Below, piece after piece: positions 40,501 through 44,965 of a stretch of DNA of 64,000 nucleotides. Below the pieces are notes generated by a model, which made no database searches, had not been told where the DNA came from, and worked only from the letters and a program-made list of their open reading frames with translations. The translations under genes and the position numbers were made by a program. Source of the DNA: Alviniconcha marisindica (lineage: Eukaryota > Mollusca > Gastropoda > Provannidae); contig JABMCL010002167.1 in the NCBI GenBank assembly GCA_018857735.1, forward strand, positions 490,001 through 554,000, in the 5' to 3' direction. Within the stretch, counting starts at the first letter, position 1; every line of letters begins with the position of its first letter.

Positions 40501-42219
40501 GGTGGGGTGGGGTGGGGGGTAAACTAGGAAGTGTGAGAGTGGGTGGGATAAACTAGGTCATCACTGCAGGTCACGAGATTCTGAAAACGATGCAGAGACA
40601 GAGACAATCAATCCTAATTTACTAAGACACTGCACAAATCCTGTTATACAATCCTGGAACTGCTGGGGGTTGGGTAGGAGGAATGAGGGAGCTGAGGGTG
40701 GTGGTGGTGAGAGGGGGGGGGGGGGGAAATGATGGTAGGTCTAGGAAAACACACAATGGAATACATCCCATAAAATATCATGGAGTAACTATGTGAAACT
40801 AGAAAGGATGGATCTACTTCTAGGGACTACTGTATATCACACTTCACAGCGACATGATTCACTTTCGGCTAGACTGGGACATCAATTTTTTTCTAAATAT
40901 GAACAAAATAACCCTCATTAAAAGCAACACCTACCGGTCCGTCATCCTTTCTCTTCCGTTTTTTCGCACCACCCTTTGATTCTTCAAAGTCACTGTCAGA
41001 TTCATTGTCTGGTCTGAAAACAAACAACAACCAGTTCACGTCATGTTTACATTTACAACTAACAACAGATTCAATAACATTAACAAGAGTTTCCAAGCGT
41101 GATTCTGCAGGCTTTCGGTTTCACTAGTTTCTGCTTCATCATACTTACACTCTCAAAGAAAGCTTAATTCCGCACTACTGCCTGCCCGACTGGTGTTCCG
41201 TAAAATCCATTACTTCCCCCCCCCCCCCCCCCCAACAAAACAAAAACAAAAACATTAAAATAAAGAAGAAAAACTGAAACAAGGTTGACTGCTACAGAGT
41301 ACTGTGGTACTGTGCACTGCTACAAGTCCTAGTGTTCTAAAACAAGATTATGATTATGTATTGTGCTGTCCATTTAAAGTTAGCATTCTTTTTAGCCATT
41401 TCCATGTTTGGATCTAATTCATAATATATGACTAAGAGTAAGAGCCAGGAGCACTTACTTACAAAGGCCTGTAGATGCACATATTTATCACATTCACAAA
41501 CACATCCACCATGTATATAATAAGCACATAACCTACAAATACATGCATGACTACTGATGGACTGGGGTGTTAAAGCATTAAAAGTAATAAAAGAATAAAA
41601 ATAAAAATATGAAACAGAATGACTGCTACCAGTACCAAACACAAAAAGGTTCAAACAAACACTTATTTATTTTAACACAGACACACTGCAAATTTTCAGG
41701 GAGATCCCCTTTACCAAGCCACAAAATGACACTTATCTTAAACAACAGATAAACGGACAAAAGCGGTGAAAAATGGAAGAAAAAGACACATCTTGTTTTG
41801 GTTGAGTTTTTAGTTTTTACAACTAGTTCGCTGCTTGGAAGATTGTTGGCATTTTTATTTGGGCATTTTAATTATGCCAACAATCTTCCAAGCAGTGACA
41901 AAACTGTAAAAACTCAACCAAAACAAAATAAGTCTTTTTTTCTCCATTGTTTTGCCCTTTTATCGTTGTTTCAATGTCGTTTTGTGGCTTGATAAAGGGG
42001 ATTTCCCCCAAAATTTGCATACTGTGTGTCCATGTTGAAATAAATAAGCGTTCATTTGAACCTTTTTGTGTTTGGATAATAAAACTAAAAGGAGAAAAAA
42101 GCACAGGCGACAACATACACAGACATCTCAGATGAGGGTTCAACTTCTGCTGCCTGCTCAGCCACAGCTGCGGCCGCTGCAGCCTCCCCTCGAGGGTTTC
42201 GACGTCGTGCTGTGGGCAT
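9630..42219 (-). CDS. STAG: Cohesin subunit STAG1/2 (SA/Scc3 orthologue), 29 coding exons, complete
   Basis: Encodes the HEAT-repeat cohesin subunit that binds the RAD21/SCC1 kleisin and helps load and hold cohesin on chromatin for sister cohesion and loop formation (family knowledge). Seen here: order and sequence of all exons follow animal STAG proteins, from a basic N-terminus ([12 protein letters not shown]) through the STAG domain (residues about 98-275), the stromalin conservative domain (about 275-376), HEAT repeats, and a conserved tail motif ([16 protein letters not shown]). Exons, 5' to 3': 42125-42219, 40935-41013, 40319-40435, 38904-39077, 38150-38354, 37341-37492, 35958-36031, 33747-33870, about 32637-32742, 31613-31692, 30937-31159, 30115-30229, 29459-29562, 28834-28923, 28240-28329, 26667-26726, 24298-24441, 22946-23016, 21933-22020, 20751-20831, 19226-19318, 17743-17896, 17149-17282, 14808-14909, 13983-14051, 12856-12932, 11274-11402, 10480-10652, 9630-9781. 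All junctions are GT-AG with matching phase; the summed length is a whole number of codons only if two bases missing from exon 9 are allowed for. An in-frame TGA lies three codons before the start ATG, which has A at -3. Vertebrate STAGs are about 1,230-1,260 residues, so the tail here is shorter. Confidence 0.95.
9900..10470. repeat. CA-rich compound microsatellite
   Basis: (CA)n with CT runs and a recurring CACAGTCTCACAC motif; fills most of the intron between exons 28 and 29. Confidence 0.85.
10480..10652 (-). CDS. STAG: STAG exon 28
   Basis: Residues about 1011-1068: [11 protein letters not shown] and [19 protein letters not shown] (vertebrate WLPLxSYRNSL region), then a Lys-rich disordered end. 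Acceptor TTGACAG, donor GATG|GTCAGT. Confidence 0.93.
10912..11273. repeat. Exon-27 donor-edge array
   Basis: Six to seven diverged copies, about 45-60 bp apart. The minus strand of each reads like the end of exon 27 plus its donor: AAACAGGACAAGAAGACAGT followed by GTAAGT or GTGAGT. Identity falls with distance from the exon. Confidence 0.8.
11274..11402 (-). CDS. STAG: STAG exon 27
   Basis: Residues about 968-1010: [14 protein letters not shown] then [20 protein letters not shown] and QDKKTV. Acceptor TGTGCAG, donor CAGT|GTAAGT. Both edges are tandemly repeated in the flanking introns. Confidence 0.95.
11403..12003. repeat. Exon-27 acceptor-edge array, six extra copies
   Basis: The period is 92-103 bp; the two units nearest exon 27 are exactly 99 bp and so keep frame. 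Each unit has, on the minus strand, a TG-rich tract, an acceptor-like TGTGCAG or TGGGCAG, then codons for [14 protein letters not shown] or a variant ([28 protein letters not shown]). The exon frame stays open through the nearest copies. Confidence 0.9.
12004..12855. other. Rest of STAG intron 26
   Basis: AT-rich; no gene or strong repeat seen, except a doubled GAGTTCCAGACAGATGG near 12510-12540 and a related pair around 12570. Confidence 0.35.
12856..12932 (-). CDS. STAG: STAG exon 26
   Basis: Residues about 943-967: [20 protein letters not shown], a STAG signature. Acceptor GTTGCAG, donor CACAG|GTTTGT. Confidence 0.95.
13130..13610. repeat. 44-bp minisatellite in STAG intron 25
   Basis: About 11 copies of a unit with CAGCAACTCAAGCTGAAGCT and GTACAGCACAAAGTTCAGCC. 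No convincing exon origin. Confidence 0.9.
13660..13965. repeat. CT/CA compound microsatellite
   Basis: Alternating (CT)n and (CA)n right up to the donor of exon 25. Confidence 0.9.
13983..14051 (-). CDS. STAG: STAG exon 25
   Basis: Residues about 920-942: [19 protein letters not shown] then QSIK. Acceptor TTTGCAG, donor AAG|GTACCT. Flanked at its donor side by CT/CA microsatellite. Confidence 0.93.
14400..14807. repeat. Exon-24 donor-edge array, 35 bp, 11 extra copies
   Basis: On the minus strand each unit is CTGGCCATCAGTCTCACACAG (final codons of exon 24) directly followed by the donor GTTAGCATGTTCCT. Copies are almost identical, so the expansion is recent. Confidence 0.93.
14808..14909 (-). 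CDS. STAG: STAG exon 24
   Basis: Residues about 886-919: [20 protein letters not shown], very close to vertebrate STAG. Acceptor GATTTCAG, donor CAG|GTTAGC. The donor edge is repeated 12 times (35 bp) and the acceptor edge once more. Confidence 0.95.
14910..15105. repeat. Exon-24 acceptor-edge duplication
   Basis: The acceptor and first codons of exon 24 (plus-strand TGTAGAACTGAAATCACAAC) recur at about 15002, with about 85-100 bp of intron carried along. Confidence 0.8.
15360..16350. repeat. 35-bp minisatellite in STAG intron 23
   Basis: About 27 copies containing CCTCTCACCCTATGGAATTC. The minus strand of each carries GGGTGAGAGG, a cryptic donor-like motif, but no exon sequence. Frames open in all three plus-strand phases are a side effect. 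Confidence 0.92.
16411..17041. mobile_element. Non-autonomous DNA transposon (MITE-like) with terminal inverted repeats
   Basis: Left end AAGCCCGTTCTTAATTGGGT matches the inverted right end AAGCCCATTCTTAACTGGGC, each followed by GAATGTTT and TTCGC. A second subterminal pair (TTCTTAATTGGGTGAAC and its inverse near 16960) lies inside. 631 bp, no coding capacity. Target-site duplication unclear. Confidence 0.75.
17149..17282 (-). CDS. STAG: STAG exon 23
   Basis: Residues about 841-885: [19 protein letters not shown] and MFKHYMK. Acceptor ATCACCAG, donor AAG|GTGAGG. Confidence 0.95.
17743..17896 (-). CDS. STAG: STAG exon 22
   Basis: Residues about 790-840: [19 protein letters not shown], then an acidic VEDDD end, as in vertebrate STAG. 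Acceptor TTCCGCAG, donor ATG|GTCAGT. The acceptor edge is repeated in the intron on its high-coordinate side. Confidence 0.94.
17897..18480. repeat. Exon-22 acceptor-edge array
   Basis: Minus-strand copies of a CAG acceptor followed by diverged exon-22 starts: CAGGCGTGCGTAACAGTCTG beside the true CAGGCGTACGTGACGATCTG, then weaker copies in composite units of roughly 65-100 bp. Similarity decays away from the exon. Confidence 0.8.
18481..19225. other. Part of STAG intron 21
   Basis: Contains three or four loose copies of an AGGTCAAAAACACAGA-type purine-rich segment (18880-19180); nothing else recognised. Confidence 0.4.
19226..19318 (-). CDS. STAG: STAG exon 21
   Basis: Residues about 759-789: [20 protein letters not shown], then a Glu/Lys-rich end. 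Less conserved than its neighbours, but phase and position fit. Donor GAG|GTTAGC, acceptor GTGGACAG. Confidence 0.88.
19319..20750. other. STAG intron 20
   Basis: No gene. Holds a short CA run next to exon 21 and a long C run at about 20260-20282. The unique part at 19440-19910 has longer open frames but nothing recognisable. Confidence 0.35.
20751..20831 (-). CDS. STAG: STAG exon 20
   Basis: Residues about 732-758: [20 protein letters not shown]. Acceptor GCTGTCAG, donor AAG|GTGAGC. Confidence 0.93.
20900..21932. repeat. GT-rich tract with exon-19 donor-edge copies
   Basis: Inside (GT)n-rich sequence, segments near 21140, 21325, 21440 and 21690 repeat the exon-19 sequence for [15 protein letters not shown] (plus-strand GGCCATCTCTATGATGTGGA and variants); most have the CACTTCCTGGGA donor side too. 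A 50-bp segment with AGTACTTTTTATTTCCCATA occurs at 21580 and 21770. Confidence 0.75.
21933..22020 (-). CDS. STAG: STAG exon 19
   Basis: Residues about 702-731: [18 protein letters not shown]. Donor GAA|GTGAGC, acceptor GTGTGCAG. Diverged copies of its 3' half lie downstream. Confidence 0.93.
22140..22720. repeat. Duplicated dispersed-repeat segments in STAG intron 18
   Basis: 22160-22280 and 22605-22715 share GGTTGGCCAGG/GGCTGGCCAGG and ACAACCATCAG. Between them lie long G runs (22371-22389) and the dispersed repeat shared with 4295-4385. Confidence 0.6.
22946..23016 (-). CDS. STAG: STAG exon 18
   Basis: Residues about 679-701: [19 protein letters not shown]. Acceptor CTTCCAG is preceded by a repeated pyrimidine tract of about 700 bp. 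Donor ACAG|GTCAGG. Confidence 0.92.
23020..23760. repeat. Purine-rich array beside the exon-18 acceptor
   Basis: Units of 20-50 bp with GAGAGTGAGACAGACAGAAG and GGGGAAAGCAAGAGGTTG. On the transcribed strand this is a polypyrimidine tract of about 700 nt ending within 20 nt of the acceptor. Confidence 0.88.
24298..24441 (-). CDS. STAG: STAG exon 17
   Basis: Residues about 631-678: [17 protein letters not shown] and [17 protein letters not shown]. Donor GAG|GTGGGT. The acceptor CTGTGCAG| with the first 11-12 codons is the unit of the large repeat at 24442-26165, so which acceptor is used cannot be told from sequence alone; this one is the only copy that continues into real coding sequence. Confidence 0.94.
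24442..26165. repeat. Exon-17 acceptor-edge array, about 17 extra copies
   Basis: Unit about 89-90 bp (30 codons). On the minus strand each unit has CGCTACTGTCTGTGCAG, then codons for [11 protein letters not shown] and [15 protein letters not shown]. The frame of exon 17 stays open over long spans, for example 25651-26214. Copies at 25800-26165 are the most uniform. Confidence 0.95.
26270..26630. repeat. Two-copy repeat of about 190 bp
   Basis: GGTTTTGGCCGAACGTATCTGG...GGAAGCAAGCC at about 26335 recurs as GGTTTTGGCTAAACAGATCT...GGAAGCAAGCC at about 26522, about 80 per cent alike by eye. Unclassified element. Confidence 0.6.
26667..26726 (-). CDS. STAG: STAG exon 16
   Basis: Residues about 611-630: [20 protein letters not shown]. 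Donor GAG|GTAACT, acceptor TGTTGCAG. Joins exon 17 in phase 0. Confidence 0.93.
26727..28239. other. STAG intron 15
   Basis: AT-rich; includes a two-copy tandem repeat of about 95 bp (27065-27245, core TCTTGTGCGCAATAT). No gene seen. Confidence 0.5.
28240..28329 (-). CDS. STAG: STAG exon 15
   Basis: Residues about 581-610: [20 protein letters not shown]. Donor AAG|GTAACG, acceptor TCCCCAG. Confidence 0.95.
28452..28513. repeat. (GT)n microsatellite
   Basis: About 30 uninterrupted GT units in intron 14. Confidence 0.97.
28834..28923 (-). CDS. STAG: STAG exon 14
   Basis: Residues about 551-580: LTAKESK and [13 protein letters not shown], close to vertebrate STAG. Donor AAG|GTTGGT, acceptor CTTACAG. 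Confidence 0.94.
29459..29562 (-). CDS. STAG: STAG exon 13
   Basis: Residues about 516-550: [19 protein letters not shown] then PVGRGPNRK. Acceptor GTGTGCAG, donor AAG|GTACAC. Two more diverged copies of its acceptor edge follow on the high-coordinate side. Confidence 0.94.
29563..29830. repeat. Exon-13 acceptor-edge duplications plus (CA)n
   Basis: Two diverged copies (near 29600-29660 and 29695-29750) of the exon-13 start, each with ACCAGTCTGATAG or ACCAGTCTGGTAG on the minus strand behind a GCAG. The first has an in-frame TGA; the second is open. A (CA)n tract follows. Confidence 0.8.
30115..30229 (-). CDS. STAG: STAG exon 12
   Basis: Residues about 478-515: [14 protein letters not shown] and [13 protein letters not shown]. 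Acceptor TTCTTCAG, donor AAC|GTAAGT. Confidence 0.95.
30290..30600. repeat. Three-copy repeat of about 115 bp
   Basis: Units contain CAATTTCTAAAAAC, GTGCACAGG and CCACTCAC; the three copies are increasingly diverged. Confidence 0.75.
30620..30936. repeat. Exon-11 donor-edge duplications
   Basis: Three diverged copies, about 105-115 bp apart, of the exon-11 end: plus-strand CCCTCTCAATGAAGAACT and CCTCTCAGTGAAGAACTGGA match the true CGCTCTCAATGAAGAACTGG, with CTAAC at the donor. Confidence 0.82.
30937..31159 (-). CDS. STAG: STAG exon 11
   Basis: Residues about 403-477: [23 protein letters not shown] and [12 protein letters not shown]. Longest coding exon of the gene (223 nt). Donor GAG|GTTAGT; diverged copies of its donor edge lie downstream. 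Confidence 0.95.
31200..31460. repeat. G-rich and purine-rich tract
   Basis: Contains a G run of more than 25 bases (about 31277-31304) and then GA-rich sequence. On the transcribed strand it is C/T-rich. Confidence 0.85.
31613..31692 (-). CDS. STAG: STAG exon 10
   Basis: Residues about 377-402: [19 protein letters not shown], one of the most conserved stretches of STAG. Acceptor GTGCGCAG, donor AG|GTTAGT. Confidence 0.95.
31693..32335. repeat. CA-rich minisatellite beside the exon-10 acceptor
   Basis: About nine composite units of CACCTGCATCACTCCACAGT plus CACAACACACCTGTGTCACT and (CA)n. The minus strand of each has GTGATGCAGG, close to the true acceptor GTGATGTGCGCAGG, so an origin from that acceptor is possible but not proved. 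Confidence 0.7.
32548..32636. repeat. Partial, degraded copy of exon 9
   Basis: The minus strand repeats GGTGATGTGCG and CTGAAGCGCTGGCC 130 bp downstream of the true exon-9 start, then reaches a GTAAGTG donor (32548-32553). It cannot be read through in frame. Confidence 0.65.
32637..32742 (-). CDS. STAG: STAG exon 9, with two apparent one-base deletions
   Basis: Acceptor TTGCTCAG at 32743-32744 fits phase 0. The reading begins [12 protein letters not shown] and must end near TNRFE, both strongly conserved and the latter holding the second Phe of the cohesin binding surface. They are in different frames: one base appears missing near CTGGCCCCG and another near GGCAACTCC. The 3' end is uncertain. 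A GT donor at 32635-32636 keeps phase 0 but adds two residues; the expected site right after GAG (32643) reads TT instead of GT. Sequencing or assembly error is the simplest cause. Confidence is for exon identity, not limits. Confidence 0.7.
33090..33260. repeat. Two-copy repeat of about 85 bp with C runs
   Basis: CTGTGCCATGCAGCTGTTCC occurs at about 33129 and 33210, each followed by a C-rich run. Confidence 0.8.
33525..33746. repeat. Exon-8 donor-edge array, 52 bp, four extra copies
   Basis: Exon-end positions at 33539, 33591, 33643, 33695 and the true 33747 are exactly 52 bp apart. Each unit encodes part of VGWTLYDK on the minus strand, then AAG|GTGAGTGATG. 52 is not a multiple of three, so use of another copy would shift the frame. 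Confidence 0.95.
33747..33870 (-). CDS. STAG: STAG exon 8
   Basis: Residues 299-340: [17 protein letters not shown] and [12 protein letters not shown]. The Trp of GWT aligns with the SA2 Trp of the conserved essential surface that, with the kleisin, binds CTCF and shugoshin (family knowledge). Donor AAG|GTGAGT; this edge is repeated five times with a 52-bp period. Confidence 0.96.
33871..34790. other. Part of STAG intron 7
   Basis: Two loosely similar 150-bp stretches (33915-34060 and 34075-34220, both with CCAAAGAATTTG). No gene. Confidence 0.4.
34790..35040 (-). mobile_element. tRNA-derived SINE, head amplified
   Basis: Same family as 3655-3985: the minus strand has GGCCTAGTGGTCAGGCTGGG (A-box-like), GTTTGATTCCCC (B-box-like), then the shared body. 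The head continues into the 39-bp array. Confidence 0.65.
34985..35935. repeat. 39-bp minisatellite derived from a SINE head
   Basis: About 24 copies of CTGACCACTAGGCCAAACTG plus ACGCTGTCCACTTCCCAGC. The first unit merges into the SINE head. Many one-base indels. Confidence 0.9.
35958..36031 (-). CDS. STAG: STAG exon 7
   Basis: Residues 275-298, start of the stromalin conservative domain: [11 protein letters not shown] then [10 protein letters not shown]. Donor CAG|GTAAGC, acceptor TTTGCAG. Confidence 0.95.
36040..36165. repeat. About 46-bp repeat, three copies
   Basis: CACATTTCCTGTATTAAGAC repeated in the intron close to the exon-7 acceptor. Confidence 0.85.
36310..37340. repeat. Exon-6 donor-edge array, about 31 bp, 25-30 copies
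   Basis: Plus-strand unit CACTCACTTCCTGTCTCTAA plus GAAAACCCATG. The minus strand reads TTAGAGACAGGAA|GTGAGTG against the true AAGAGACAGGAA|GTGAGTGG. Units are 31 bp where regular (36781-36930) and vary elsewhere. Confidence 0.9.
37341..37492 (-). CDS. STAG: STAG exon 6
   Basis: Residues 224-274: [16 protein letters not shown] and [11 protein letters not shown]. Donor CAGGAA|GTGAGT. This donor edge is copied in tandem into the following intron (see repeat 36310-37340). Confidence 0.95.
37610..38085. repeat. About 40-bp diverged array in STAG intron 5
   Basis: Repeated CCACTTTTCCCAAACTTTCC and AAGACCTTGGCCAAAA motifs. No exon match found. Confidence 0.8.
38150..38354 (-). CDS. STAG: STAG exon 5
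   Basis: Residues 156-223. STAG-domain core: [36 protein letters not shown]. Acceptor TTGTTGCAG, donor G|GTACAG, phase 1 into exon 6. Confidence 0.95.
38400..38903. other. STAG intron 4
   Basis: No gene or array; includes purine-rich GAGGGGGAGG-type patches. Confidence 0.35.
38904..39077 (-). CDS. STAG: STAG exon 4
   Basis: Residues 98-155, start of the STAG domain: [21 protein letters not shown] and [12 protein letters not shown] are all family hallmarks. Donor GAG|GTCTGT is weak; acceptor GCTTTCAG. Confidence 0.95.
39105..39415. repeat. About 32-bp minisatellite in STAG intron 3
   Basis: Ten copies of CACCTGCACACCCAACCCCA plus ATTTGGACATTT. Confidence 0.92.
39416..40318. other. Rest of STAG intron 3
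   Basis: GT-rich tract (39935-40025) and, at 40030-40085, a SINE-like tail GGTTGACTGGGCGTAAAACA. No gene. Confidence 0.45.
40319..40435 (-). CDS. STAG: STAG exon 3
   Basis: Residues 59-97. Lys/Arg-rich segment ending in [13 protein letters not shown], which is where strong STAG conservation begins. Donor CAG|GTGAGT, acceptor CCTTAG. Confidence 0.93.
40440..40934. other. STAG intron 2
   Basis: GGGGT repeats (40490-40520) and a G run (about 40715-40726). No gene. Confidence 0.4.
40935..41013 (-). CDS. STAG: STAG exon 2
   Basis: Residues 32-58. Acidic [11 protein letters not shown] then basic KKRKRK, like the charged, nuclear-localisation-type N-terminus of STAG proteins. Acceptor TTTTCAG, donor CCG|GTAGGT. 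Confidence 0.85.
41635..42075. mobile_element. Large foldback (inverted repeat) element
   Basis: Left arm 41635-41851 and right arm about 41874-42075 are reverse complements over about 200 nt, with a loop of about 22 nt. A 22-bp core next to the loop is perfect (CTGCTTGGAAGATTGTTGGC and its complement); the outermost matching bases are CCAAACACAAAAAGG. Lies within intron 1, 50 bp from exon 1. Probably a foldback MITE or a recent inverted duplication. Confidence 0.85.
42125..42219 (-). CDS. STAG: STAG exon 1 (start codon)
   Basis: Residues 1-31 plus two bases. ATG at 42217-42219, preceded in frame by TGA at 42226-42228, so no upstream start in this exon is possible. Encodes a basic then Ala/Glu-rich, disordered N-terminus. 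The 5' UTR part reaches an acceptor (CTTTCAG) at 42248-42249, so at least one further 5' UTR exon lies upstream. The donor AT|GTCTGT was chosen because it joins exon 2 in frame ([12 protein letters not shown]). Confidence 0.75.
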
Positions 42220-42247
42220 TGTCCTTCAATTCCACACACCCAAACAC

Positions 42248-44008
42248 CTGAAAGTTAAAGACAACACACTGAAAATGAAATCAAACCAGACATTTTTTAA
42301 CTTAACTGAACTGAATCCTGGTCACTTGCCTTGTAGTTGTACTGCAGTTCATGAACAACCTGATTATCTGCAGAGTGAGATCAGAGCATTATATGCAGGT
42401 AAATGTCTTCCTGGTACCAGTGAAAAATAAAGTCACTGGTACCAAGTACCAGCTGAAACTGAGTGCTTTGTGTGACTTGCTGGAGATACTCTGGGTGGAG
42501 AAGCAAGTGGAAGCTCTGGCTAAACAAGATCACTTCCAGTGTTGATCAGCAAGCAAAACCAAAGTATGACTATGAGTGCTGACAGATGTTGCTTGTTTTG
42601 TTTTTGTTGCCCACCCTGACCAAATTGTGTGCATCATTCATTCATTGTCTGCTTTACACAAAGAAACCATTGAAACAGCTGAAAAACCATCACAACCACC
42701 AGCTATATAAGTTATAACGAATGAAGCCAAAATTGGCAACAAAAGTGAGTTTGATTACACTACAGTCTGTAAAGGTGAGTAGTCAGTACATGATCGATTG
42801 TTTTGCTGATATCAGCTCTGAGGAACATGCACGCTGTTACTCGGAAATTTGATCTAGATCAAACATCAGAGGTGCATACACATACTGAAGGAAACAAATG
42901 TGATAAAATTTTAAAACTCATGGGCACACTGGAATGTAATATTGGGCCTAGGTAATGTTGACTGTACCGGCTGACTGGGGGTTGGTACCGTAAGTTGCGT
43001 AACTTGTGTCTACCTTTTAAGTTTTATTAATTTTAATAAAACCAAAAAGAAGACCTGATGGCCAACAGCACAGACATTATATTTAACATTAATAGTTGTG
43101 GTAATAGTACACCAGTAGTAACACTAACAGCAGTTTAGCAGTGCTCAGAATCATCAGAATGATAGTTGCTTCTCCCAATGGCAATGGCACTGCATTACTT
43201 CAACAGTTCAAGCAGCATAATTATAATGATGACTGGTAAGTATAATCATACAATGGTACCCCTTACAATGATTGTGACTGCTCTAAATGTAAGAACTAAA
43301 CATATCAGTAACTTGCATGTGCAGCTTGTCAGAATGTCACATACAATGTTTAATGTCATGATTTGTTACCCGAGAATGAAAGTACTAGTGTGCCGTGACC
43401 AAGTTGAACTACGATTTGGTTATTTGCCATGCCGTGGGTTTCTACTTATCAGACTATTTCGGTGATCAAGAAAATATGCCTAATGTGCGATATATCAACA
43501 CCAGCGCAGTCAATGAAAAGCAGTCACTAAGTAAAAATTAATCAAAATAATAAACTGTGCATTCTTCGAGGGGTTCAATTTTTGCCACTGGTTGCCGCCA
43601 TTTTGGAACCAATACAGTCGGTTTGCAGGTGTTTCCCGGCGCATTTACAGTTCGTTTTCGAAGTGCACGTACAAAATTCACTAAAATGTTAATGAACCAT
43701 TTCAATCTGTTTCATACATCTCCCCAAAAATAATTGATCTGACCTGGTTTTAACAATAAAACGACGATTCCTTGTTACTGGCGGGAGTACAGCAAACATA
43801 AATAGCTTGGTCACGTGATGCACGGAATTCCCTGCAACATCTTGACCAAAGTTTTAGTTGTCTTTTTAGAAGCAATTATTTTACGTCCTCAAACTGCCTC
43901 GATAGAGTAAAAACAATAATAAAAGAGACAACAGATAGAAAATACAGAACTCGGAGAATTAAATCGTTTCAACTATTTTAGAATTATGGGAGGCGCATCT
44001 ATCAGGAT
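42248..44008. other. STAG upstream region
   Basis: AT-rich, no gene recognised. Probably holds the STAG 5' UTR intron, a first exon and promoter near 43600. Partial SINE-like tail GCTGACTGGGGG at about 42968. Confidence 0.4.
43594..43606 (-). promoter_or_regulatory. Candidate YY1-type site, possible STAG promoter
   Basis: The minus strand reads CCAAAATGGCGGC, a perfect YY1-like core common just downstream of housekeeping transcription starts. It lies about 1.4 kb upstream of the STAG start codon and in the same orientation, as expected if a 5' UTR exon begins here and splices to the acceptor at 42248. The surrounding 200 bp has more CpG than the AT-rich sequence on both sides. Confidence 0.4.
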
Positions 44009-44080
44009 GGGGATGTAGCTCAGTGGTAGAGCGTTCGCTTTGCATGTGAAAGGCCCCGGGTTCGATCCCCGGCATCTCCA
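44009..44080 (+). tRNA. trnA-UGC: tRNA-Ala (anticodon UGC)
   Basis: Full cloverleaf of 72 nt. Acceptor stem GGGGATG/CATCTCC includes the G3:U70 pair that identifies alanine tRNAs. Anticodon stem TTCGC/GTGAA closes loop TTTGCAT, anticodon TGC at 44041-44043. B box GGTTCGATC at 44059-44067, discriminator A at 44080, no intron, CCA not encoded. An eight-T run at 44086-44093 is a good Pol III terminator. It is divergent to STAG and about 1.8 kb from the STAG start codon. Confidence 0.96.
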
Positions 44081-44085
44081 TTGTA

Positions 44086-44093
44086 TTTTTTTT
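44086..44093 (+). terminator. Pol III terminator of tRNA-Ala
   Basis: Eight consecutive T residues starting six bases after the mature tRNA end, followed by further T-rich sequence. Confidence 0.8.
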
Positions 44094-44249
44094 CTTTTTT
44101 TTCTTTTCTTTCCTCGCTTGGTTATTAAAATACACACACACACACAAAACAACAACCACCCACCTCTAAAACAAGGATGACTGCTAACATGATTTTCATT
44201 GTTTACTGCATAGCTTGTTTAACTTGTTTTGTAGCTTAAAAAGGGGGTT

Positions 44250-44965
44250 TAGCCTGTTCACTGCCAGCCCAGCCCAGTGTTGGTGCAACCACCACTGACA
44301 GGGAAATTTCAGGTTTTCAATGATTTTTAAAAAATATATATAGCACCTGACATGTTCAAGCTAGTTGTATTTTTTGTAAACTTTATTCATTTGTCTACAA
44401 GATGAGCATAATTTTGAAACTTTTTTTTTCTTTAAATTTTTTTCATTTTCAGTTAAAAAACAAACAAAAAACTTTGAAATTACCTACTGAAATATGACAA
44501 ATTTTGTGGCATATGTTTTTTTTGGTTGACATCATTGCATTTGCCAGATCACGACAACAGGAGCAAACAAGAGCAGAAAATAAGGGTGACAAACACTCCA
44601 TAGACACAATCTGACAAAGAGACATTTTATTAGTGAATAAACATGAAAAACAGTATGCACAGTGGCAGCTCCGCCGTCAGCCATTTTTCTCCACGCGTGG
44701 TGGCAAGCCAGAAAACCTAAGAGGGTCACTCTATCAAAGCACAGGCTTATAATTTTCATACAACGCCACTGCAACATCGTTGGTGCCTGTTTATAGTGGA
44801 AAGCCTGTGGTTTCCTGTGGTAGGAAACACCACAGACTTTGTTGGGAGTAGTGTTGGCTAAAAATAGCGGAACCAGGCCGACAGAATATTCCGTCATTGG
44901 GCACTGGTGCATGCTGAACTTAGTGACGGAATACTCCATCACTGGGCAGTCGAGAGGTTAATGCT
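44250..44965. mobile_element. Possible piggyBac-like non-autonomous element
   Basis: The left end (GCCTGTTCACTGCCAGCCCA) and the inverted right end (TTAACCTCTCGACTGCCCAG) are loosely alike, and the right side ends at TTAA, as piggyBac elements do. No transposase. Weak call. Confidence 0.3.
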
